Assembly: GCA_036518955.1 (NCBI GenBank)
Contig: DATDMG010000081.1
Location: 1 to 9,433 of the forward strand
Direction of reading: 5' to 3'
From: DATDMG01 sp036518955
Lineage (GTDB): Bacteria > Actinomycetota > Actinomycetes > Actinomycetales > Kineosporiaceae
DNA length: 9,433 bases
Below are positions 1 through 6,800 of this stretch, one piece after another. Below the pieces are notes generated by a model. It searched no databases and was not told where the DNA came from. It worked only from the letters and a program-made list of their open reading frames with translations. Made by a program: the position numbers and the translations under genes. Within the stretch, counting starts at the first letter, position 1, and each line of letters opens with the position of its first letter.

Positions 1-270
1 TCCGTCCACGAGCACGAGTCGCTCCTGCGTGCTGCCCGCGCACAGGGGCGCACTGCCGAGTTCAAGGCCGCCTACCCGACCCGCTCGAACGTCGAACGCA
101 CCATCGCGCACCTAGCCACCCAGAACGGGCGCCGGGTCAAGCTGCGTTACCACGGCGTGGAGAAGAATCATGCCTGGCTGCGCACCCGCGCCGCCGCCAT
201 CAACATCCGCAGCATGCTGCGCCACGGCCTGACCCGCCGTAACGGCGCCTGGGCCGTCGCGGCGTCCTGA
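1..270 (+). CDS. IS1182-like DDE transposase, C-terminal fragment
   Basis: The frame is open from the first base to TGA at 268-270 and gives 89 residues; the start lies outside the window. The segment SNVERTIAHL (residues 29-38) matches the region of IS1182-type transposases that carries the third catalytic acid, which would be Glu32. It is followed by basic residues and the RAAAINIR helix typical of the C-terminal end of this group. The enzyme would cut and join the ends of its own insertion sequence. No frameshift or stop is visible in the part present, so the element may be intact upstream. The right inverted repeat cannot be assigned because the left end is absent. DDE class is fairly sure; the exact IS family is from remembered motifs. 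Confidence 0.75.
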   Translation, partial: SVHEHESLLRAARAQGRTAEFKAAYPTRSNVERTIAHLATQNGRRVKLRYHGVEKNHAWLRTRAAAINIRSMLRHGLTRRNGAWAVAAS

Positions 271-465
271 CCGGGAACCACGGGGCCGGCCAACCACCGC
301 AACAGGCCGCCTTGACACCCCTCAGCTCGCCGACAAGGCTCGACCCCGGCGAGGAGGGTGAGCTCGTTGTCCACCCGCAAGGGCTTGGACGTTGCCGCTC
401 GACGGCCCTATTGAGAGACCCTCCTCGCCGCTACCCCTTCCCACCCACGTTCTTCATCGCCGTCC
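271..465. repeat. Inverted-repeat-rich spacer after the transposase
   Basis: No gene is seen here. A perfect 13-bp inverted repeat (CGGCGAGGAGGGT at 347-359, complement at 418-430) encloses a hairpin with a GCAA loop (369-376 with 381-390, CT bulge). The 347-353 arm can instead pair with CTCGCCG at 326-332, so the two folds exclude each other. The stretch must contain the right end of the insertion sequence. The repeats could therefore be IS end structure, a terminator-like insulator, or an RNA fold between transposase and nfo. Confidence 0.45.
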
Positions 466-471
466 TAGGCT
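466..471 (+). promoter_or_regulatory. Probable -10 box (TAGGCT) of a leaderless nfo promoter
   Basis: TAGGCT fits the actinobacterial TANNNT -10 pattern, and its last base is 7 nt before the A of the nfo ATG at 478. That places the expected transcription start on the start codon itself. There is no usable Shine-Dalgarno: the GGGCGG before the ATG directly abuts it. No -35 box is evident. A leaderless mRNA, common in actinomycetes, fits best. Confidence 0.5.
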
Positions 472-477
472 GGGCGG

Positions 478-1251
478 ATGCCTCTGCTGGGTGCGCATGT
501 CGACTCCGCCGACCCGGTCCGTCATGCCGAGGAGGTAGGGGCGGAGGTCGTCCAGGTCTTCCTGGCGGACCCCCAGGGGTGGAAGAAACCGGAACCCTAT
601 CCGCACGCGGAGGCGCTGCGTGCGGCGGGGCTCGCGGTGTACGTGCATGCCCCTTACCTGGTGAACGTGGCGAGCACGAACAACAAGATCCGGATCCCCA
701 GTCGCAAGATCCTCCAGCAGCACGCCGCCGCCGCGGCCGAGCTCGGCGCGAAGGGTCTCGTCGTCCACGGCGGGCACGTGACGGCGAAGGACGACCCGGC
801 CGTCGGCGTCGAGAACTGGCGCAAGACGTTCGAGCGGGCGACGGCGGACGGCGGGTACGGCCTGCCGATCCTGATCGAGAACACCGCGGGTGGCGAGAAC
901 GCGATGGCGCGCCAGTTCGACCGGCTGGCCATGCTCTGGGACGCCGTGGGCGAGTTCGGGCCCGGCTTCGTGCTGGATACCTGCCACGCCCACGCCGCCG
1001 GCGAGGAGTTGCTGGACGTCGTGGCCCGGGTCCGGGCCATCACCGGCCGGATCGATCTGGTGCACGCCAACAACTCTCGCGATGCCTTCGGCTCCGGTGC
1101 CGACCGGCACGCGAACTTCGACGCCGGGACGTTCGACTCCGAGCTCATCGCGGCGGTCGCCCGGGACGCCGGGTGCGACGTCCTGGTCGAGACGCCGGCG
1201 GAGGGCCAGCCGGCGGACCTGGCGTTCCTGCGCAAGCACCTGGCGGGCTGA
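478..1251 (+). CDS. nfo: Endonuclease IV (AP endonuclease)
   Basis: This 257-residue protein is a TIM-barrel endonuclease IV. The family cleaves the backbone 5' to abasic sites and removes blocked 3' ends in cytoplasmic base excision repair. All nine residues equivalent to the trinuclear zinc ligands are present: His57 (HAPYLVN), His97 (VVHGGH), Glu134 (IENTAGG), Asp167 and His170 (LDTCHAHAAG), His196 (VHANNS), Asp209 and His211 (GADRH), and Glu238 (VETP). GAH at 5-7 and the NNSRDAFGSG loop also match the family. Length is slightly under the roughly 280 residues of the Escherichia coli enzyme, as in many actinobacterial copies. The start at 478 follows a -10 box at leaderless spacing. The gene is intact and seems unaffected by the adjacent IS, but its promoter is close to the IS end. 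It converges on the GH114 gene. Confidence 0.93.
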   Translation: MPLLGAHVDSADPVRHAEEVGAEVVQVFLADPQGWKKPEPYPHAEALRAAGLAVYVHAPYLVNVASTNNKIRIPSRKILQQHAAAAAELGAKGLVVHGGHVTAKDDPAVGVENWRKTFERATADGGYGLPILIENTAGGENAMARQFDRLAMLWDAVGEFGPGFVLDTCHAHAAGEELLDVVARVRAITGRIDLVHANNSRDAFGSGADRHANFDAGTFDSELIAAVARDAGCDVLVETPAEGQPADLAFLRKHLAG

Positions 1252-1273
1252 CCCGGCCGGTCGGGGCGTCAGC
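1247..1273. terminator. Possible bidirectional terminator overlapping both stop codons
   Basis: GCTGAC (1247-1252) is complementary to GTCAGC (1268-1273), with an additional inner CCG/CGG pairing. The nfo stop (1249-1251) and the minus-strand GH114 stop (1269-1271) lie in the two arms, so convergent genes share one short symmetric element. The stem is short and has no T-tract on either side, so terminator activity is only inferred. Confidence 0.35.
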
Positions 1274-2345
1274 AGGTGCGGCGCCAGGCCGTGTCGTCGT
1301 CCGGGCCCGCCTTGAGGATGGAGCTGAACCCGAGGGCCGCGGTGGTGGCGCAGAACGCGGAGAGCGCACCCTGGAAGGTGGTCGGCGTCGCACCGGGATA
1401 GTCGGTCAGGTACTCGACGTGGAAGACGGGCTTCGCCCGCCGGGGGAACGCGCTGAAGGGCGCGCACCCCCGGGCGACGGCGCAGCGTTCGACGACGGCG
1501 AAGTCGGTGAGGGGCAGCAGGTCGGCGACGAACCGCCGGAGGGTGTCGATGAGCACGGTGGTGTGCAGACCCGCAGCCAGCCCGGCGGCGTGCGCGTCGG
1601 CGATCACCAGCTGGTCGAAGGCCAGCTGGTCGGCGTACGTGACCGGGAAGCCGATGTCGTCCGCGCCGACGTTCACCACGCTGTCGTCGCCCTCGGGATC
1701 GACGCCGTCGAAGCCTCGGGCCCGGCAGAGGGCGAGCCGCCGGTCGATCAGCGGCCGGAGGTCGTCCCGGCGTCGGACGTCCAGGTAGCGGCGGGCGGCG
1801 TAGCCGTCCACGCTGCGGCCGAGCAGGCTGGACGGGAACTGGTCGGCGTCCGCGGCCCCGGAGTCCCAGACACCCGTCGAGATCCGGCACACCACCTTGG
1901 CGCCGGCGCCGTGCAGGGCGGTGACGGTCTCGGAGCTGGTGGCGTCGAGGTCCAGGACGACGACGTCCACCGTCGGGGACGTCCCCACGGCACCGCGCCG
2001 CTGGAGCTGCCAGGTCGCGCCGACGCGCGGCCGCCACCAGGTGGCGGCGGGGCCCGCCGCGGCGGCGGGCTCGCCGTCCGCCAACGGCGCACCGTCCGTC
2101 GGTACCGCGCCGTCCGCGACCGAGCCTGGTGAGAGCAGGTCTGCCGAGGCGGGCCCGGCGGGCCCGCCGGTGAGGGCGTGGTTGCGGGCGCTCAGGTGGA
2201 AGGGTGCGACGAGCACGCTCTCGATCCTGGTCCGCAGCGCGTCGCTCGCCGCGCACCCCACCGTGAGGACGGCGACCGCGACCGTCACGAGCGTGATCAC
2301 GGACCGACGTCGGGGGCCCGTCGTCCCGGAGGACGTCGTTGCCAT
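1269..2345 (-). CDS. Predicted lipoprotein, GH114 endo-alpha-1,4-polygalactosaminidase family
   Basis: The product has 358 residues from the ATG at 2345. That start is preferred because AGAGGA (2357-2352) lies 6 nt upstream; the in-frame GTG at 2348 would leave only 3 nt. A basic N-terminus, a hydrophobic segment (about 15-30) and LTVGC suggest lipidation at Cys31. A low-complexity linker follows to about residue 100. The rest reads as a GH114 TIM barrel: WWRPRVGATWQLQ at the first strand, VVVLDLD, KVVCRISTG, RGFDGVDPEGDD, GFPVTYADQ, AHAAGLAAGL, FAVVERC and FHVEY. GH114 enzymes cut alpha-1,4-linked (N-acetyl)galactosamine polymers such as Pel-type or fungal galactosaminogalactan. Compared with the family pattern as I recall it, the first acid pair appears swapped (Asp216, Glu218), LKN reads LHT (261-262), and EQC reads ERC, keeping Glu286. 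Fold is fairly sure; activity and substrate are not. Confidence 0.8.
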   Translation of the reverse strand: MATTSSGTTGPRRRSVITLVTVAVAVLTVGCAASDALRTRIESVLVAPFHLSARNHALTGGPAGPASADLLSPGSVADGAVPTDGAPLADGEPAAAAGPAATWWRPRVGATWQLQRRGAVGTSPTVDVVVLDLDATSSETVTALHGAGAKVVCRISTGVWDSGAADADQFPSSLLGRSVDGYAARRYLDVRRRDDLRPLIDRRLALCRARGFDGVDPEGDDSVVNVGADDIGFPVTYADQLAFDQLVIADAHAAGLAAGLHTTVLIDTLRRFVADLLPLTDFAVVERCAVARGCAPFSAFPRRAKPVFHVEYLTDYPGATPTTFQGALSAFCATTAALGFSSILKAGPDDDTAWRRTC

Positions 2346-2356
2346 CACAGGTCCTC

Positions 2357-2372
2357 TTCGAACTCGTTCGAA
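2357..2372. promoter_or_regulatory. 16-bp palindrome next to the GH114 Shine-Dalgarno, LexA-like half-sites
   Basis: TTCGAAC-TC-GTTCGAA is a perfect palindrome around a 2-nt centre, touching the minus-strand Shine-Dalgarno of the GH114 gene. It is also part of a perfect 10-bp tandem repeat (TTCGAACTCG twice, 2357-2376), so TTCGAA recurs one helical turn apart. The half-sites equal those of the Gram-positive and mycobacterial LexA box, but that box has 4 nt between them, not 2. It is an operator candidate for an unidentified repressor. Confidence 0.45.
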
Positions 2373-2454
2373 CTCGGCGGCGCTCCGGGTCGCCGGGACT
2401 TCAGGACCCGGCGAGCCGTCTCACCACGGTTCGGTGCCCCGCCTTGTGGGTGCG

Positions 2455-2493
2455 TGATCGCTCGGTTAAGCCCGGCTCATCAGCGAGCGATCA
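2455..2493. repeat. 10-bp perfect inverted repeat, 19-nt loop
   Basis: TGATCGCTCG (2455-2464) is the exact reverse complement of 2484-2493. Pairing continues outward for two more base pairs after one G-G mismatch. It lies about 110 bp upstream of the GH114 start, in the gene-free interval. There is no T-tract, so it is either an operator, a hairpin in the minus-strand leader, or a factor-dependent stop. Confidence 0.45.
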
Positions 2494-3031
2494 GGCGTCG
2501 GCGAGCCGTCGGCCGAACGGCGGCGACACGGGTCGCGACACGCCGACGAGTTCCAGGGTGTCAGGAGTTTCGGACGCCACTCCCGCAGTGTTTTGTGCCC
2601 GGCGCAACGAGCCCGGACGCGGTGGGACGCGATCGCCCGCGGACCCGGTGCCGCGCCCTGTCACGACCGCCGCGCACCACGGGTGCGGGGGTGGACGTCG
2701 GGCCGGGCACCGCCATCGCTCGTCGTGGCGGAACCGGCGTGGTCGGAACTGCCCCGGCAGGTGCCGTCGGTGCGGTCGCCAGGGGCGCAGCGGCGTTCGG
2801 CGCTCTGCGCGCGCTCCGCACCGCGGGCGGCGTCCGCCGCCGGGCCTCCGGGGTCGCCCGATGGCAGGGCGTGCGTCGCACGACGGCCGGGCGTGGCGAT
2901 GCCTGCGGAGAGCGACTGGTAGATACACTCTGTAGTCGCCGGGTTCGGTCTCCCCGTGCTTGCGGCTCGGGATGACGTGACGGTGAGGCTACGGAACGCA
3001 GCCATCAATGGTCTTTGTTGATTCCACTGCG

Positions 3032-3064
3032 AGTACTCCAGGTGATTCTTACCAAAGGAGTATT
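3032..3064. repeat. AT-richer two-part hairpin
   Basis: AGTACTCC (3032-3039) pairs with GGAGTATT (3057-3064), one pair being G-T. Inside it GGTGA (3041-3045) pairs with TTACC (3049-3053), again with one G-T, around a TTC loop. It sits in a locally AT-rich patch. No T-run follows on the plus strand, so a simple intrinsic terminator is not supported. Confidence 0.4.
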
Positions 3065-3112
3065 AAAGCGGGCGGGGTGTGTGAGGGACGACGGAATGCG
3101 CGGGCTGAGATA

Positions 3113-3147
3113 CTTGCCGGCAAGCGCAACTGAGCGCCCGCGGGCGC
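3113..3147. repeat. Two adjacent perfect palindromes
   Basis: CTTGCCGGCAAG (3113-3124, 12 bp) and GCGCCCGCGGGCGC (3134-3147, 14 bp) are both perfectly self-complementary and only 9 bp apart. Having no central gap, they resemble dimeric repressor sites more than hairpins. The second is pure GC, for which chance symmetry is more likely. Confidence 0.35.
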
Positions 3148-3410
3148 CGTTCCGCCGTAGTGGCTCACGGTGACCTCCGCCCTGTCCTGGAGGGCGACCG
3201 AAGGGGTTGCCGAACCGCGGTCGCCGGCAGGGTTGCCGACGTTCCGCCCGGCTTTCCGTTCATGATCGGAAGTGCTCGCGGCCGGGTGTAGATCGCGCTC
3301 CGGCATCCCCTCCGGCCGCGTCCGCCGCCGATCTCCCGGTGCCGGACTCCGGCGTCCAGCGACACGCCCTCATCGGGGATTCGACCCAGGGCAGTCGCTC
3401 TCCGTGGTGC

Positions 3411-3416
3411 TACAGT
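3411..3416 (+). promoter_or_regulatory. Possible -10 box (TACAGT) for the surface-protein leader
   Basis: TACAGT fits TANNNT and lies just upstream of the dense hairpin region. Initiation near 3423 would give a leader of about 460 nt before the surface-protein start. No -35 box at normal spacing is seen, so this is weak. Confidence 0.25.
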
Positions 3417-3455
3417 CACATGCTGTTCCGAAGTAGATGGTGCGCTTGGGGCGAA

Positions 3456-3676
3456 TCAGACGTTCTGAGACGTAGGGCCGGGGCGGCAGGAACTGCTGCC
3501 TCGGGCCACTGTCAGATCCCGCGAGGGGTCGGCAGCACCGGGACTGGTCATACCCACGTGCGGGGGCACATCGATCACCAGGTGCACGCGAGCAATGAGC
3601 GTGCCGATGGCCGGAAATGCCACGGGCTCACCCGTGGATCACCCGGATGTCGGAATGGCGCCCCTGGACGGGCGCC
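3456..3676 (+). promoter_or_regulatory. Structured 5' leader candidate with alternative pairings
   Basis: Hairpins occur in close succession: TCAGA-CGT-TCTGA (3456-3468); a 15-bp stem at 3475-3489/3493-3507 with a GAA loop, two G-U pairs and one mismatch; GATCCC-GCGA-GGGGTC (3515-3530) with a GNRA loop; GCACGC/GCGTGC (3584-3589/3599-3604), extended by CATCG/CGATG; a 7-bp stem with a CTCA loop (3620-3637); and GGCGCCC/GGGCGCC (3657-3676). TGCTGCC (3494-3500), in the right arm of the long stem, is also perfectly complementary to GGCAGCA (3531-3537), so two folds compete. I do not recognise a known riboswitch class. No T-tract follows any stem, so any control is more likely on translation or factor-dependent termination. 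Confidence 0.45.
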
Positions 3677-3712
3677 GCCGCGCGAACGGCGAGCGGTCAA
3701 CGCTCCGGATTG

Positions 3713-3722
3713 AGGAAGGAGG
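3713..3722 (+). promoter_or_regulatory. Strong Shine-Dalgarno upstream of a small ORF
   Basis: AGGAAGGAGG is the best ribosome binding site between the GH114 gene and the surface-protein gene. The next possible start downstream is GTG at 3727, 4 nt after AGGAGG. It lies about 160 bp before the surface-protein ATG, so it cannot serve that start directly. Confidence 0.5.
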
Positions 3723-3726
3723 CGTC

Positions 3727-3885
3727 GTGCACCGGCCGCATTTCCGGTCCGGAGCATCTCTCGCAGTCCAGCTGTACGACGAAGGCCCCCAGATGAAGAA
3801 GATCTCCGACACCCAGGCCGCAGGGGCTGAACGGGGTGTCCTGGGACCAATGGGTCACTGGAGAAAGGAACTGGCTCAGAAATGA
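3727..3885 (+). CDS. Candidate 52-residue upstream ORF overlapping the surface-protein start (ATGA)
   Basis: From GTG at 3727 the frame stays open for 52 codons. It ends in TGA at 3883-3885, which overlaps the surface-protein ATG at 3882 as ATGA, the usual layout of translational coupling. The Shine-Dalgarno at 3713-3722 is strong. The surface gene's own best site (AAAGGA, 3864-3869) is 12 nt from its ATG, which is long, so it may rely on ribosomes finishing this ORF. An internal ATG (3793) would give 30 residues (MKKISDTQ...). Against it, third-position GC is only about two thirds (35 of 52 codons), lower than the neighbouring genes, and no domain, signal peptide or known family is visible. 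It could be a regulatory leader peptide whose sequence matters little, or a chance frame. Confidence 0.4.
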   Translation: MHRPHFRSGASLAVQLYDEGPQMKKISDTQAAGAERGVLGPMGHWRKELAQK

Positions 3886-6800
3886 ACGTCCAAAGTAAGG
3901 GAGCGCGGCGAACACTCGCGGCCGTCTGCTCCGCGGCCGTCGTCGCAGCGGGGGCGTCGTTCTTCGCGGCGCCTGCGCACGCGGCGGGGGTGACCCTCGC
4001 CTACGGCCCCACCAGCACCTCGGCCACGATCACGAACCTGAACCCCCTCGCCAGCGCCGCCAACGCCGCCACGGCCTATGGCCTCAAGGTCACCGGCGCG
4101 ACGGCCTCCGACCCGGACCCGATGCGCCTGTCAGTTCTCACTGGCCCAACCGGCGGCTCCGTGTCCGTCGAGCGGCGTGCTGGCAACGGGGCGCCGACAT
4201 CGGCACGCATCGGCGTCACGGCGGCCACCACCGTCAACGGAGGCGGCGCGGCCGGCGGTGGCAACACCATCCCCGTGGCGGATGAAACCGGCTTCTCCGT
4301 CGGCGACTGGATCGTCCTCCTGGGCACCACCTCGGCCACCACCGAGTTCGCCCAGGTGTCCGCAGTGGCTGCCAACACGCTCACGACCAACACCAACCTG
4401 GTCAACACGCACGCCTCGGGCAAGGTCGTCTACGACCTGGGCGCTCCCGACGGAACCGCGACGACCCTGCCTGGCGACGAGTCCGGCAACGCCTCCGTCA
4501 CGGTGGCCGCCGCCACCGGTTTCGCCGTGGGTGACTGGGTGCGGGTCGACGGCGACGCCGATGCCGTCGCCAAGAACGACATTCGTCAGATCACCGCAAT
4601 CAGCGGCACGACGTTCACGCTGAACGCTGCCCTGCAAGGTGGTGGCCTCCACGGCGCGGGTGACGACTTCGTCAAGCTGGGCTCGACGGGCACCGGAGCC
4701 AGCGCCGCCGCCGCCGGGGACACGTCCCTCACCGTGACGACCTCGAAGGGGATCTCGGCGGGTGACTCCGTACTCGTCAGTGACGGGACGACCAACGAGA
4801 CCGCGCTGGTGTCCGCTGTCCCGGATGCCACCACGCTGACGCTCGCCGATCCGCTCGGCTTCGCGCACGCGGTCGGCTCGCTCGCCGTCAAGCTGCAGTC
4901 GACGGCTGTGGGCTTCTCGCCCGTGGCGGTCGGGTACTCGCACCAGGTCGTCAACTACAGCACGAGCACCAACAGCGACAACATGTACCTGGCGGCCACC
5001 AAGCCCGGCACGTACACCCTGCAGTTCTACAAGGACCGCAACGGCAACTCCGTCTACGACTCGTCGCAGGACGACGCCGCTCCCGTGTTCACGCTGACCG
5101 TCAAGGACGTGAACACGACCACGGCGGACACCTCGGACGACCTCGCGCCGGTCCTCACCGTGCCGCCGTCGGTGACCCTGGGGCAGACGATCACTCCCAC
5201 CGTGTCCCTGGGTGGGCTCTCGTCGATCGACACCCGCGGTAGCAGCGGTTCGCCGAGCGTCGGCGTCCTCGGGTCCGCCCTGGCCACCGCGTCCGCGATC
5301 ACCTTCACCAACAACTCCGGGATCGGTGGCGGTGGCGCCGGCACCCGGGCGTTCGACGGCACGAACATCTACCGCCAGTCGGACGTCGCGGGCGTCGCGG
5401 ACACCGACACCACGACCTTCACGATCGGCTCCGGCATCACCCGCACGGCCCAGACGACCTTCGTCGACAACACCGTCAACTCGGTCGCGGAGGACGTCAC
5501 CAACGTCGTCGGGACGGTGAAGGACGACGCCGGTGCGGGCGCGCGGACGGTCCACATCAAGACCGGCACCGGCACGGTGACGTACACCGCGACGGTGAAG
5601 CACGGCGGGACCGTCGTCTCCGGAGCACTCGTCTACTTCACCCTCACCACCGGTACGCACAGCCCGGGCCTGACGGCTGACGGGACCTTGGTGAGCAGCA
5701 ACAGCACCACCAAGGTGTACTCGGCCGTCTCCGACTCGGACGGCGTGGCCACGCTCAAGGTCACCAGTGACACGACCACCGCGGGCACGACCTACACCGT
5801 CCTGCCGTCGTCGAACACCCACGACGGTGACCTGCTCAGCGCCAGCTACGAGACCGTGGCGGCGACCACCCTGGAGAACACGAACTCCGCCGCGTCGCTG
5901 CTGGTGACGCCCGGCAGCAGCGCGACCCTGACGGGCCGGCTGCTGGACCAGTTCGACGCTCCGTTCGTCCCCACCGGATCGGACCCGCTGCAGGTGGCGG
6001 TGCGCATCCCGGCGGGTGGGGCCACTGACGGCAACGCGGCTCTGTCCGGTGGCAGCTTCAGCTACACCTACACGCCGGCCACCACCCCGACCGCGGGCAC
6101 CCAGACGTCGTTCGACTTCTACTACAACGCGACGACGCCCGTGGACGGCACGGACAGCGCGATCAACTGGGCGAGCACGGCCACGCCGGCGTCGGTCACC
6201 ATCACCGCTCCGGTCGCCTCGGCGACGGTGACGCAGAAGGCTGCCACGGCAGCTCATGGAGCCGGCACGGTGGTCACGGGCTCCACGCTGGACGCCAGCA
6301 GCGCCGGCCTGGCCTACAAGGTGGTCACGCTGAGCGGCACTCCGGGCGTCTACTTCTCGACGGTGGCGAACCCCACCACGAGTAGCACGGACGACCTGAA
6401 GACCTCGCTCGACGTGGCGACCAACGGGTCCGGCGCGTACACCGCCTACGCCTTCTTCACCAGGATCGGCACGGCGACGATCACGGCGACGTCCGGCACC
6501 GCCACGAAGTCCGTGGACGTGTCCGTGACTCAGACGGCCGACCCGTACAAGGTCGTCGCCATCGACTCCGCCGTGCAGCCGGGCGGCACCTCCGTGGTGT
6601 CCGGACGGGTGGAGAACGGCTTCGGCTTCCCGGTGTCCGGCGCTCAGGTCGACCTGAGCCTCGGCGCCTCGACGCTCGCGGCTCTCGGCGCGACCAGCGT
6701 GACCACCAGCTCGGACGGTGTCTGGAGCACCACGCTCTCCGGTGCTTCGGACGGCGACGGCCAGGCGACTCTGACGGCCACGCTCCACGGCCAGACGACC

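Larger units (their letters stand above)
2494..3455. other. Gene-free interval with scattered palindromes
   Basis: No reading frame here combines plausible codon use, a ribosome binding site and recognisable protein sequence; the open frames are Arg/Pro/Ala-rich chance frames of GC-rich DNA. Base composition is visibly less GC-biased near 2985-3065. Elements that stand out are a hairpin at 3032-3064, palindromes at 3113-3124 and 3134-3147, a 6-bp hairpin at 3178-3196, and possible -10 hexamers at 2924-2929 (TACACT) and 3411-3416 (TACAGT). Confidence 0.5.

Noticed and set aside
454..2256. Very long minus-strand and plus-strand open frames over nfo and the GH114 gene
   Set aside because: They are Arg/Pro/Gly-rich shadows of two genes with clear family motifs in the other frames.
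2357..2372. Canonical LexA/SOS box
   Set aside because: Half-sites fit but the spacer is 2 nt rather than 4.
2691..2975. Possible Gly/Ala-rich small protein from a GTG near 2691
   Set aside because: Starts with good codon bias but has no real Shine-Dalgarno, loses the bias after about 2900 and matches no family I know.
3032..3064. Intrinsic terminator
   Set aside because: The hairpin is present but no T-run follows on the plus strand, and no gene ends upstream to need it.
3456..3885. Known c-di-GMP (GEMM) or c-di-AMP (ydaO) riboswitch
   Set aside because: I looked for the conserved core strings of both classes and did not find them; a covariance search would be needed to exclude a divergent member.
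4263..4895. CRISPR or DNA-level tandem repeat
   Set aside because: The repetition is only at the protein level; nucleotide sequences of the modules differ.
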